Shown here: piece after piece, positions 30,639 to 37,916 of the stretch
How positions within the stretch are numbered: the first letter of the stretch is position 1
Layout of the letters: every line of letters starts with the position of its first letter
Notes under the pieces: generated by a model
What the model was told of the DNA's origin: nothing
Seen by the model: only the letters and a program-made list of their open reading frames with translations
The model's database searches: none
Translations under genes and position numbers: made by a program
Origin: an uncultured Oscillospiraceae bacterium
GTDB taxonomy: Bacteria > Bacillota > Clostridia > Oscillospirales > Oscillospiraceae
DNA: 37,916 nucleotides
Direction of reading: 5' to 3'
NCBI GenBank assembly: GCA_958426425.1
Contig: CATZYY010000008.1
Location: 1-37,916, forward strand

Positions 30639-31475
30639 ATGGATGTGATCTTAGGAATTGACATTGGCGGCTCCACCACCAAGATTGTGGGGCTGGATAC
30701 AAAGGGAACGGTTCTCTCCATGCTGCGGGTCCGGGCCGAGGACCAAATCACCAGCCTGTACGGGGCCCTGGGCAACTACCTCACCAGCAACCATCTCTCC
30801 TTGAAGGACGTGCGGCGGGTGGTGCTGACCGGCGTGGGCGCCTCTTACGTGGACGGGGACATCTACGGCCTGCCCACCTGCAAGGTGGACGAGTTCTCCG
30901 CCAGCGGCACCGGGGCTCTGGCCCTTTCGGGACAGTCCTCGGCAGTGGTGGTCACCATGGGCACCGGCACCGCCTTCCTTCACGCCGGACCCCAGGGTGT
31001 ACGGCACCTGTGCGGCAGCGGCATCGGCGGCGGCACCCTGGGCGGCCTGTGCCACAAGCTGGTGGGCATGGAGCACTTCGGCCAGATCAAGCTGCTGGCA
31101 GAGCGGGGAGATCTGAAGCAGGTGGACCTGACCATTGCGGACATCTCCAAGACCGCCGCCGACAGTCTCCATCCCGACATGACCGCCGCCAACTTCGGCA
31201 ACCTGGCCGAGGACGCCTCCCCGGCGGACCTGGCGGCGGGCGTGGTGAATCTGGTGCTCCAGGCCATCGGCACCATGACGGTGCTGGCCTGTCAAAGCTG
31301 TAAGGCCAATACGGTGGTGGTCATTGGCTCCATGACCACCCTGACCCAGGCGGAGGCCAACTTCCAGCTCTTTGAAAAGCTCTACGGCATCCACTATATC
31401 ATTCCCGAAAACGCCACCTTTGCCACCGCCATCGGCGCGGGGCTGTACAGTCTCCAGAAAAAGGCGGCGGAGTGA
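30639..31475 (+). CDS. coaW: Type II pantothenate kinase
   Basis: The 278-residue enzyme phosphorylates pantothenate, the first step of coenzyme A synthesis. The ASKHA-fold nucleotide motifs are seen: GIDIGGSTTK (6-15), the VTMGTGTAF segment near 107, a GSGIGGGTLGG loop and VVIGSM near 226. These match the type II (staphylococcal/eukaryotic-like) family rather than CoaA or CoaX. GAAAGGATGGGAAG precedes the ATG. Its stop overlaps the next start by 1 base (TGATG), so the HD-domain gene is co-translated. Confidence 0.88.
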   Translation: MDVILGIDIGGSTTKIVGLDTKGTVLSMLRVRAEDQITSLYGALGNYLTSNHLSLKDVRRVVLTGVGASYVDGDIYGLPTCKVDEFSASGTGALALSGQSSAVVVTMGTGTAFLHAGPQGVRHLCGSGIGGGTLGGLCHKLVGMEHFGQIKLLAERGDLKQVDLTIADISKTAADSLHPDMTAANFGNLAEDASPADLAAGVVNLVLQAIGTMTVLACQSCKANTVVVIGSMTTLTQAEANFQLFEKLYGIHYIIPENATFATAIGAGLYSLQKKAAE

Positions 31476-32473
31476 TGGAGGATTTGGGCCTTTACCATCC
31501 CCGAATTCCGCCTCTGCTGCGGCATCTGGCGGACACAGCCCCCATGGCGCGGCTGCGGCAGGTGGGGATGAACTGCGGCTGTGAGTACACGGACTTTCCC
31601 CGGTTCCGGGGACTGCCGCCCTACTCCCGGTTCCGCCACAGTGTGGGCGTGGGGCTCATCGTGTGGCACTTCACCCACGACAATGCCCAGGCGGCGGCAG
31701 GCCTGCTCCATGATGTTGCCACGCCGGTGTTCGCCCACGTGGTGGATTTTCTCAACGGCGACCACCTGACCCAGACCTCCACGGAGAGCGGCACCGCCGC
31801 CCTGATCGCCGGCGACCCCGGCATTCACCGGACACTATCCGCCTATCACCTGGCGCCGGAGCAGGTTTGGGACTACCACCGCTACCCCATTGCCGACAAT
31901 GATAGTCCCCGCCTGTCGGCGGACCGGCTGGAGTACACCCTGGGCAACGCCGTGAATTACGGCTTTCTCACCCCGGAGCAGGCCCGAACCCTCTACCGGG
32001 ACCTGATGGTGGCCCCCAATGAGGAGGGCGCGCCGGAACTGGCCTTCCGCACCCGGGCGGCCGCCTCCGCCTTCACGGCGGCGGCCCTGCGCTGCGCCAG
32101 AGTTTATGTGGCCGACGAGGACCGCTTTGCCATGGAAGCCCTGGCGGCCCTGCTGCGGCGGGCCCTGGACCGGGGCGTGCTGGACCGGACGGATCTTATG
32201 AGCACGGAGCCAGCGGTCATCCGCAAGCTCCGGGCCGATCCGGTCTGCGGTCCCCTGTGGCAGCGGTTCCGCTCCTTCTCCCGGCTGCGCCGGGCAGTGG
32301 AGCGGCCCCCGGATGGAAATTGGTTTCAAGTAGGTGCCAAGCTGCGCTGGATCGACCCTCTGGCAGTGGGGGCGGGCCGGGTGTCCCAATGGAACGAATC
32401 TCTGGCAACGGAGCTGGAGGCCTTTCGTCGGACGGATTTCAGCGTCTGGCTCTCCGGGGAAACGGGGGAATGA
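31475..32473 (+). CDS. HD-domain phosphohydrolase
   Basis: The 332-residue protein has an HD domain with FRHSVG (His55) and LLHD (His79-Asp80) followed by AHVVDF, the metal-binding set of HD phosphohydrolases related to dGTPase-type proteins. Substrates in this group are nucleotides or phosphoesters; here it is unknown. ATG 31475 overlaps the kinase stop (TGATG) and has GGCGGAG upstream; a GTG at 31472 is possible. The coupling to pantothenate kinase hints at nucleotide or CoA-related metabolism, but this is only an inference. Confidence 0.82.
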   Translation: MEDLGLYHPRIPPLLRHLADTAPMARLRQVGMNCGCEYTDFPRFRGLPPYSRFRHSVGVGLIVWHFTHDNAQAAAGLLHDVATPVFAHVVDFLNGDHLTQTSTESGTAALIAGDPGIHRTLSAYHLAPEQVWDYHRYPIADNDSPRLSADRLEYTLGNAVNYGFLTPEQARTLYRDLMVAPNEEGAPELAFRTRAAASAFTAAALRCARVYVADEDRFAMEALAALLRRALDRGVLDRTDLMSTEPAVIRKLRADPVCGPLWQRFRSFSRLRRAVERPPDGNWFQVGAKLRWIDPLAVGAGRVSQWNESLATELEAFRRTDFSVWLSGETGE

Positions 32474-32546
32474 CCCTTTTCGAAGCGGCTCTTTCCCCGG
32501 GAAACTGTATCTGACCGCCGCTGATCCGGCGGTCCTCCCCACTCAC

Positions 32547-32582
32547 AAAAAACGGCGGCGCCATTTGGCGCCGCCGTTTTTC
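32547..32582 (+). terminator. Bidirectional terminator between the HD-domain gene and the zinc-ribbon gene
   Basis: AACGGCGGCGCCA and TGGCGCCGCCGTT form a long stem with A and T tracts at its edges. A smaller hairpin (GACCGCCG/CGGCGGTC) precedes it at 32513-32534. Confidence 0.85.
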
Positions 32583-32592
32583 ATGGATTTTC

Positions 32593-33036
32593 TTATTCCT
32601 CGTCCTGAGGGGCCTCGTCTTCCTCGTCGATGCTGCTGAGGTCAAACTCCAGCTTCTCGCCGCAGTTGGGGCAGATCACCTGACCGTCCTCCAGTACAGA
32701 CTCATCGAAGTAGATGGTCTCCTCGCAGGTGGGGCAGGTGGTGGCGTAGCAGTCCTCGTCCTCGTCCAAGTCGTCGTACTCGTACTCGTCGTCGAAGTCC
32801 TCGTCGTCCTCGTCCTCGCCGAAGACCACGTCCTCCACGTCCTCCAGATCGTCGCTGACGGCGTCCAGACCGTCGCCCAGCTCCTCCTGGGCGTCCTTCA
32901 GGTCCTCAATCTCCAGGGCCATGTCGTCCAGCACGTCGATGATGGCGGCAAGCAGCTTGCCCTCCTTCTTGTCGGTGTCCAGCTCCATGCCCTCGGCCAG
33001 GCCCTTCAGATAGGCGACCTTCTCAGTGATTTCCAT
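32593..33036 (-). CDS. CD1247-like acidic protein with C-terminal zinc ribbon
   Basis: The 147-residue protein starts MEITEKVAYLKGLAEGMELD, the pattern of the CD1247 N-terminal domain family of Clostridia. A very acidic middle (runs of Asp/Glu, about 80-105) leads to a zinc ribbon: CPTC and, later, CPNCG. Such acidic-plus-ribbon proteins may contact RNA polymerase or other nucleic-acid enzymes, but no role is proven. ATG 33036 has AAAGGAG upstream. It is downstream of efp on the same strand, with a hairpin between them. Confidence 0.8.
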   Translation of the reverse strand: MEITEKVAYLKGLAEGMELDTDKKEGKLLAAIIDVLDDMALEIEDLKDAQEELGDGLDAVSDDLEDVEDVVFGEDEDDEDFDDEYEYDDLDEDEDCYATTCPTCEETIYFDESVLEDGQVICPNCGEKLEFDLSSIDEEDEAPQDEE

Positions 33037-33095
33037 AGCAGTAGCTCCTTTCATTGTGTAACGTCTGAGCGGCCATGCCGCTCCCTTTGGTGTGG

Positions 33096-33125
33096 GAAAG
33101 GGGGGACGCAAGTCCCCCCTCTTTT
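33096..33125 (-). terminator. Hairpin between efp and the CD1247-like gene
   Basis: GGGGGAC and GTCCCCC (about 33100-33118) with a GCAA loop. The downstream T-run on the minus strand is short, so it may attenuate rather than stop transcription. Confidence 0.6.
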
Positions 33126-33128
33126 GTC

Positions 33129-33698
33129 TTACTCCTTGCTGCGGCCCAGATACTCGCCGGTGCGGGTGTCGATCTGGATCTTCTCGCCCTCGTTGATGAA
33201 GATGGGCACCTTGATCTCGGCGCCGGTCTCCAGCTTGGCGGTCTTGGTGACGTTGGTGGCGGTGTCGCCCTTCACGCCGGGCTCGGTCTCGGTGATCACC
33301 AGGTCCACGAAGTTGGGCACTTCCACGGTGAACACGCTGCCCTTGTAGCTGAGCAGAGAGCACATGGTGTTCTCCTTGACGAACTGGAAGGCGTCACCCA
33401 GCACGTCCTTGTTCAGGGGAACCATATCATAGGTCTCGGGGTCCATGAAGTAGTAGAGGTCGCCGTCGTTGTAGCTGTACTCGGCGTTCTTCCGCTCCAC
33501 GGCCACCTGCTCGAACTTGGCGCTGGGGTTGAAGGACTCCTCACGGATGGTCCCGGAGATGACGTTCTTGTACTTGGTGCGCACGAAAGCGGCGCCCTTG
33601 CCGGGCTTGACGTGCTGGAAGTCCACGACCAGCATGGGCTTTCCGTCCATCTCAAAGATCATACCCTTGCGAAAATCGCCGGCAGTAATAGTAGGCAT
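33129..33698 (-). CDS. efp: Elongation factor P
   Basis: The 189-residue protein helps ribosomes past polyproline stretches. It has the three beta-barrel layout, the KOW-like N-terminal domain with KPGKGAAFVR (the tip lysine is Lys34), and the C-terminal GEYLGR ending. Which modification system acts on the tip lysine cannot be told. The ribosome site GAGGAGG precedes ATG 33698, and a TTGCAA/TAAAAT promoter lies at 33784-33812. Length is slightly over the usual 185. Confidence 0.95.
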   Translation of the reverse strand: MPTITAGDFRKGMIFEMDGKPMLVVDFQHVKPGKGAAFVRTKYKNVISGTIREESFNPSAKFEQVAVERKNAEYSYNDGDLYYFMDPETYDMVPLNKDVLGDAFQFVKENTMCSLLSYKGSVFTVEVPNFVDLVITETEPGVKGDTATNVTKTAKLETGAEIKVPIFINEGEKIQIDTRTGEYLGRSKE

Positions 33699-33783
33699 AG
33701 TTGTTTCCTCCTCACAAATCTACGAGAAAACGACCTGCGGGAGGACATTTTCTCTGTTTTTTCAATCTCGTCATACCTTAGCT

Positions 33784-33812
33784 ATTTTATCCTATGTTGT
33801 CCGCTATTGCAA
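33784..33812 (-). promoter_or_regulatory. Promoter of efp
   Basis: Minus strand TTGCAA (33812-33807), a 17-base spacer, TAAAAT (33789-33784). It overlaps the unconnected 3' flank of the yqeG gene. Confidence 0.65.
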
Positions 33813-33819
33813 GTATTTT

Positions 33820-34353
33820 TCAGCGCTCTCCTCCAATTTTTCCGCCTCTTTTTTCCATGCGGCGGCGGCAGGCGGCCTTGAAGGGGGCCTGGAGGGCGTG
33901 GAGCACCTTCTGCCATGCCGTCACGGCGCCGCCGGCGGGCTCCACCATCAGCGCCAGAACGCCGCGGCGGTTGGCGGCCAGCATGTCGGTCAGCAGCTTG
34001 TCCCCCAGCATGGCGGTGTGGCGCCGGTCCGCTCCGGCGCGGGCCATGGCGGCCTCCAATCCTTTGGGGCTGGGCTTACGGGCGTGACCCTGATAGGGTA
34101 CATCCAGCTGGGCGCAGAACTCCGTCACCCTGCGGCCGGAGCGGTTGTTGGACACGATCATGAAATCGATCCCCGCCGCCTTCAGCGCGGCGATCCAGTT
34201 CCGCAGATTCTGGTCCGGCCTGCGAACGGACTTGGGCGCCAGAGTGAAGTCCAGGTCGCTGAGCAGCAGGGTGATCCCCTGCCGGGCCAGCCAGTCAGGC
34301 TCGATCTGGTCGTATCGGTCGAACAGGTAATGAGGTGTCAGGGAAACGGGCAT
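33820..34353 (-). CDS. yqeG: YqeG-type HAD-superfamily IIIA phosphatase
   Basis: The 177-residue protein has the HAD motifs: nucleophile DLDFTL (33-38), VSNN (motif II) near 70, a Lys in RKPSPKGLE and GDKLLTDMLAANRRG (motif III). YqeG-family proteins are mostly found in Firmicutes and may act near ribosome or shikimate genes; the substrate is unknown. ATG 34353 is chosen with AAGGAG 9 bases upstream; an ATG at 34371 overlaps that site. The C-terminal tail is strongly basic (CRRRMEKRGGKIGGER). It diverges from the gene at 34426. Confidence 0.85.
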   Translation of the reverse strand: MPVSLTPHYLFDRYDQIEPDWLARQGITLLLSDLDFTLAPKSVRRPDQNLRNWIAALKAAGIDFMIVSNNRSGRRVTEFCAQLDVPYQGHARKPSPKGLEAAMARAGADRRHTAMLGDKLLTDMLAANRRGVLALMVEPAGGAVTAWQKVLHALQAPFKAACRRRMEKRGGKIGGER

Positions 34354-34425
34354 AGGCGGCTCCTTCATCGCATACTCTGTTGATAGTATACCAGTTTTCG
34401 GGAAAAACCACAAGGGGGAGATCGT

Positions 34426-35208
34426 TTGCAAGTCTATCTGGCCGTTACGCCGGGGCAGCTCCAGGAGGCCGCCCGCCACTGCCGGAATCTGGCCCATGTG
34501 GCCTACCGGATGGGCGAAGGCTCCACCCTGCTGCGGCAGAGCCTTCTGCTGCAGACCCGAGGAGGGCTGCTGGCTGTCACCGATCAGGAGGCACCCGTCA
34601 TCCAGGACCCGCAAAAGCTCTCCGCCGCCGTGGTCCGGGAGTGCGGCCGCCGGGGCTTCACCGGCGTGCTGCTGGACTTTCAGGAGCGCACCGCCGACCG
34701 TCTCTCCTTTGCCCGGCAGCTGGTCCTGACCCTGAAGGAGACACGGCGAACCGTGTACGTACCGGAGATCTACGGTCCCTCCGTGCCCGGCGCCGTAACC
34801 CTGATCTGCACCGCCCTTTCCGGCGGGGACTTTGCCCAGCGGCTGCGGGAGGCAATGGCGCAGCGCACCGGGCCGCTGGGTCTGGACGTGCAGCGGCTGC
34901 GAATGGACTTCACCCTCCCCGCCCGGACCGGCGAGGGCGTTCCCCTGTCCCAGGCGGACTTTCAGGCCCTGGTGGAGCGGGAGGACCCGGCGGTGTTCTT
35001 CTCTCAGGAGCTGTGCGCCCGGTATTTCACCTACACCCGGGATGGTCAGACCCATTTCGTCCTCTTTGACGACGCCGGCACCATCCGAAAAAAGCTCCAG
35101 ACCGGCGCCGCCCTGGGCTACTCCGCCGCCTTTTTGATGTTTCCGGAGGTCCGGGATCTGCTGGGAGAACTGTTCCCCCTCCAGCGAAACGGCCCGCAGC
35201 GGAACTGA
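34426..35208 (+). CDS. Possible GH18-like TIM-barrel protein, no catalytic Glu
   Basis: The 260-residue protein starts at TTG 34426 with GGGGGAG 5 bases upstream. The middle reads GRRGFTGVLLDFQERT, recalling the GH18 strand (GVxxDxE) of chitinase-like and spore-cortex proteins, but Gln replaces the catalytic Glu. Other parts (ICTALSGGDFAQRLREA; ARYFTYTRDG) fit a TIM barrel. If the resemblance is real, this would be a non-enzymatic or differently acting member. No signal peptide is visible, so it stays in the cytoplasm, or in the forespore if it is a sporulation protein. The family assignment is tentative. Confidence 0.5.
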   Translation: MQVYLAVTPGQLQEAARHCRNLAHVAYRMGEGSTLLRQSLLLQTRGGLLAVTDQEAPVIQDPQKLSAAVVRECGRRGFTGVLLDFQERTADRLSFARQLVLTLKETRRTVYVPEIYGPSVPGAVTLICTALSGGDFAQRLREAMAQRTGPLGLDVQRLRMDFTLPARTGEGVPLSQADFQALVEREDPAVFFSQELCARYFTYTRDGQTHFVLFDDAGTIRKKLQTGAALGYSAAFLMFPEVRDLLGELFPLQRNGPQRN

Positions 35209-35283
35209 CCGCTGCCGGCGCGGCAGTGAGGCGTGTCCTTCCGCAGGAACGCTCCGCCACCGGTGCGCTCGTCACCGGATGCA

Positions 35284-35317
35284 AAAAAACACCGTGCCGG
35301 ATGGCACGGTGTTTTTT
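35284..35317 (-). terminator. Bidirectional terminator between the GH18-like gene and rpsU
   Basis: AAAAAACACCGTGCC (35284-35298) and GGCACGGTGTTTTTT (35303-35317) form a 15-bp stem with T-tracts in both directions. Confidence 0.9.
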
Positions 35318-35322
35318 GGTTC

Positions 35323-35505
35323 TTAGTAGAAGCGCTTCTTGTTCTTGCGAGCGGCCTCAGACTTCTTGCGGCGCTTGACGCTGGGGCTCTCATAATGCTC
35401 TCTCTTACGAACCTCGGCAATCACGCCTGCCTTAGCGCAGCTGCGCTTAAAGCGCTTGAGCGCGCTGTCGATGGACTCGTTTTCCCGAACATGGATTTCA
35501 GACAT
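35323..35505 (-). CDS. rpsU: Ribosomal protein S21
   Basis: The 60-residue basic protein is bS21 of the small ribosomal subunit, near the anti-Shine-Dalgarno region. It starts MSEIHVRENESIDSALKRFK, the standard S21 opening, and ends in a KRRKKSEAARKNKKRFY tail. AGGGAGGG precedes the ATG. A perfect promoter (35584-35612) drives it. It lacks the usual dnaG neighbour, as is common in Clostridia. Confidence 0.95.
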   Translation of the reverse strand: MSEIHVRENESIDSALKRFKRSCAKAGVIAEVRKREHYESPSVKRRKKSEAARKNKKRFY

Positions 35506-35583
35506 CTATATTTCCCTCCCTCCGAGGTATCCGGCTCAATCCAGGATACTTTAAGGGCCATAATCTATGGCTTTAACAAAGCT

Positions 35584-35612
35584 ATTATACGGACCTTGCC
35601 GGTCATTGTCAA
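35584..35612 (-). promoter_or_regulatory. Consensus promoter of rpsU
   Basis: Minus strand TTGACA (35612-35607), a 17-base spacer, TATAAT (35589-35584). Both boxes are exact consensus. Confidence 0.9.
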
Positions 35613-35645
35613 GGGATTTTGTTGAAAATTTGCGGAATCTCCATT

Positions 35646-35732
35646 GCCTGTCCGCTTCGGAGGGCGGGCACGGCCTGCAGCGGACAGGTCAGGCGGCCTC
35701 CGGCTCCTCCCTGGAGGGTCCGAGGCCGCCTG
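35646..35732 (-). terminator. Two successive hairpins downstream of leuS
   Basis: CAGGCGGCCTC (35690-35700) pairs with GAGGCCGCCTG (35722-35732), then CCTGTCCGC (35646-35654) with GCGGACAGG (35680-35688). They follow the leuS stop by about 40 bases on the minus strand. T-runs are poor, so termination may rely on the double stem. Confidence 0.6.
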
Positions 35733-35772
35733 GAATCCGTACATCTTGATACGCCGGAGGCGCGAAAACGCG

Positions 35773-37916
35773 TTACTGGGGCTTTACGATCAGATTGACC
35801 AGACGGTTCTTGACCAGGATGGTCTTGACGATCTGCATGCCCTCGGTGGCCTTGGCCACTTTCTCCACAGCCATGGCGGCGGCCACCACGTCGGCCTCGG
35901 CGCTGTCCACCGGCATGGAGATGGCGCCCTTGAGCTTGCCGTTGACCTGAACGGCCATGTCCACGGTGGTGGCCACGGTCTTGGAGGCGTCGTAAACAGG
36001 CCAGTTGGTCTGGCAGCACATCTTGCCCTCCTTGGCGGCAAAGCCCAGCATCTCCCACAGCTCCTCGGTAATGTGGGGGGCAAAGGGGTTCAGTAACAGC
36101 AGCAGCGTCCGCATGTCGCCCCGGGTGACGCCGTTTGCGGTCAGCTCGTTGACGGCGGTCATCATGGCGGCGATGGCGGTGTTCATCTTCAGGCTGTCCA
36201 CATCGTCGGTGACCTTCTTGATGGTCTTGTGGAGGATGGCCTCGTTGGCGGGGGTCACGTCATAGCTCTCGGAGGCGCTCTCCGCCAGGTTCCACACGCG
36301 GTCCAGGAACCGCTTGGAGCCCTTGACGGCCTCGGTGGACCAGGTGGCGGCCTGCTCGAAGTCGCCCACGAACATGATATACAGGCGCATGGTGTCGGCG
36401 CCGTACTGCTCCACGATATCGTTGGGGTTGACCACATTGCCGCGGCTCTTGGACATCTTCTCGCCGCCCTCGCCCAGGATCATGCCGTGGCTGGTGCGCT
36501 TGGCGTAAGGCTCCTTGGTGGGCACCACGCCGATGTCATAGAGGAACTTGTGCCAGAAGCGGCTGTACAGCAGGTGCAGCGTGGTGTGCTCCATGCCGCC
36601 GTTGTACCAGTCCACGGGAGACCAGTAGTCCAGCGCCTCCTTGGAGGCCAGCGCCTTGTCGTTGTGGGGGTCCATATACCGCAGGAAGTACCAGCTGGAG
36701 CCGGCCCACTGGGGCATGGTATCCGTTTCCCGCTTGGCGGGGCCGCCGCAGCAGGGGCAGGTGGTGTTGACCCAGTCAGTCATCTTGCTCAGGGGGCTTT
36801 CGCCGTCGTCGGTGGGCTCATAGCTGTCCACCTGGGGCAGCACCAGCGGCAGCTGCTCCTCCGGCAGGGCCACCCAGCCGCACTTGGGGCAGTTCACCAG
36901 GGGGATGGGCTCGCCCCAGTACCGCTGGCGGGAGAACACCCAGTCGCGGAGCTTGTAGTTGACCTTCTCCTTGCCGAAGCCCTGCTCCACCACGTACTTC
37001 TTCATGGCAGGGATGGCTTCCTTCACGGTCATGCCGTTGAGGAAGCCGGAGTTCACCATGACGGCGCTGTCATCCTTGGCCACGAAGGCCTCCTTGGTAA
37101 CGTCGCCGCCCTTGACCACCTCGATGATGGGCAGGCCGAACTTCTTGGCAAACTCCCAGTCGCGCTGGTCGTGGCCGGGCACGCCCATGACGATGCCGGT
37201 GCCGTAGCCCATCAGCACGTAGTCGGAGACAAAGATGGGAATGTGGACGTTGTTAACGGGGTTGATGGCCTCGATGCCCTCCAGCCGGACGCCGGTCTTC
37301 TCCTTGTTCAGCTCGCCCCGCTCGAAGTCGGACTTGTGGGCGGCCTCCTCCATATAGGCGCTCACGGCGTCCCAGTTCCGGATCTGATCTTTCCACTGCT
37401 GCAGGTAGGGGTGCTCCGGGGAGATAACCATATAGGTCACGCCGAAGAGCGTATCGCACCGGGTGGTGTACACGGTCAGCTTGTCGCCGTTGGAGGCGGT
37501 GAAGTCCACCTCGGTACCCTCGGACCGGCCGATCCAGTTGCGCTGCTGGATCTTGACCCGGTTGATGAAGTCCACATCGTCCAGATCGTCGATCAGACGG
37601 TCGGCATACTTGGTAATGGCCAGCATCCACTGGCTCTTTTCCTTGCGGATGACCTCGCCGCCGCAGCGCTCGCAGACGCCCTCTACCACTTCCTCGTTGG
37701 CCAGGACAATCTTGCAGCTGGTGCACCAGTTGACGGGCATGGAGGCCTTGTAGGCCAAACCGTGCTTGAACATCTGCAGGAAAATCCACTGGGTCCACTT
37801 GTAATACTCAGGGTCGGTGGTATTCACCTCCCGGTCCCAGTCGAAGGAATAGCCCAGCATATGCAGCTGCTTGCGGAAGTTTTCGATGTTGTCGTGGGTC
37901 ACCTTGGCCGGATGGA
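35773..37916 (-). CDS. leuS: Leucyl-tRNA synthetase, 3' part (5' end outside the window)
   Basis: The 714 codons in the window cover most of a class I leucyl-tRNA synthetase, which charges tRNA-Leu. Visible are the zinc-binding CTSC and CERCG, the CP1 editing domain (TTRCDTLFGVTYM, and GTGIVMGVPGHDQRDWEF), CPKCG and CPCCG, the WYNGGMEH region, the catalytic KMSKS (EKMSKSRGN) and the anticodon-binding C-terminal domain ending NLIVKPQ. The HIGH motif and N-terminus lie beyond 37916. The frame stays open to the edge. Nothing suggests inactivation. Confidence 0.95.
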   Translation of the reverse strand, partial: HPAKVTHDNIENFRKQLHMLGYSFDWDREVNTTDPEYYKWTQWIFLQMFKHGLAYKASMPVNWCTSCKIVLANEEVVEGVCERCGGEVIRKEKSQWMLAITKYADRLIDDLDDVDFINRVKIQQRNWIGRSEGTEVDFTASNGDKLTVYTTRCDTLFGVTYMVISPEHPYLQQWKDQIRNWDAVSAYMEEAAHKSDFERGELNKEKTGVRLEGIEAINPVNNVHIPIFVSDYVLMGYGTGIVMGVPGHDQRDWEFAKKFGLPIIEVVKGGDVTKEAFVAKDDSAVMVNSGFLNGMTVKEAIPAMKKYVVEQGFGKEKVNYKLRDWVFSRQRYWGEPIPLVNCPKCGWVALPEEQLPLVLPQVDSYEPTDDGESPLSKMTDWVNTTCPCCGGPAKRETDTMPQWAGSSWYFLRYMDPHNDKALASKEALDYWSPVDWYNGGMEHTTLHLLYSRFWHKFLYDIGVVPTKEPYAKRTSHGMILGEGGEKMSKSRGNVVNPNDIVEQYGADTMRLYIMFVGDFEQAATWSTEAVKGSKRFLDRVWNLAESASESYDVTPANEAILHKTIKKVTDDVDSLKMNTAIAAMMTAVNELTANGVTRGDMRTLLLLLNPFAPHITEELWEMLGFAAKEGKMCCQTNWPVYDASKTVATTVDMAVQVNGKLKGAISMPVDSAEADVVAAAMAVEKVAKATEGMQIVKTILVKNRLVNLIVKPQ

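Overview
This looks like chromosomal DNA from a high-GC member of the Clostridia, most likely an Oscillospiraceae-type gut anaerobe of the Flavonifractor/Lawsonibacter kind. The reasons are strong AGGAGG ribosome sites, a Firmicutes gene set (NiaR, KtrAB, GreA, type II pantothenate kinase, a CD1247-like zinc-ribbon protein, YqeG, S21) and rubredoxin and ferredoxin proteins typical of anaerobes. The assignment is inferred from gene content only.

Left chromosomal part (1-14.6 kb). A niacin repressor gene (niaR) is followed by a PTS-EIIC-like membrane transporter whose promoter lies in a perfect 38-bp palindrome. Next come a PPC/DUF296 protein and a membrane protein plus XRE regulator pair. A long run of minus-strand genes then follows: GNAT acetyltransferase, tRNA-dihydrouridine synthase, ArsC/Spx-like protein, greA, two composite iron-sulfur/rubredoxin proteins, thioredoxin, a MATE exporter and the KtrA/KtrB potassium system. 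After these is a small membrane protein interrupted by an in-frame TAG, and a CotH-kinase gene that has lost its 5' end.

Mobile element (about 14.64-23.73 kb). A compact integrative element lies between the broken cotH and a tRNA-Gln. It carries a tyrosine integrase, a DUF6076 protein, and a leftward replication operon: two small HTH/excisionase-like genes, a winged-helix-like protein, a DnaD-like protein, a DnaB-like helicase, several very small genes, a coiled-coil protein and a TerS/phBC6A51-like HTH protein. Facing this operon is a rightward set of very small overlapping genes, with a Cro-like regulator at the far left. No capsid, portal, large terminase, tail, lysis or conjugation gene was found. 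It could be a phage-satellite-like element or a prophage remnant whose structural half was lost together with attL and the start of cotH. It is the most interesting part of the window.

Right chromosomal part (23.77-37.9 kb). Here are tRNA-Gln(CUG), a zinc-ribbon protein with about 19 Sel1 repeats coupled to ttcA, cardiolipin synthase, nicotinate phosphoribosyltransferase (pncB), type II pantothenate kinase overlapping an HD-domain gene, a CD1247-like protein, efp, a YqeG-type HAD phosphatase, a possible GH18-like protein, rpsU and the 3' part of leuS, which runs off the window. Two cofactor themes recur: niacin/NAD (niaR, a putative transporter, pncB) and coenzyme A (pantothenate kinase).

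Start sites were chosen by ribosome-site spacing and overlaps, so several differ from the longest open frame.
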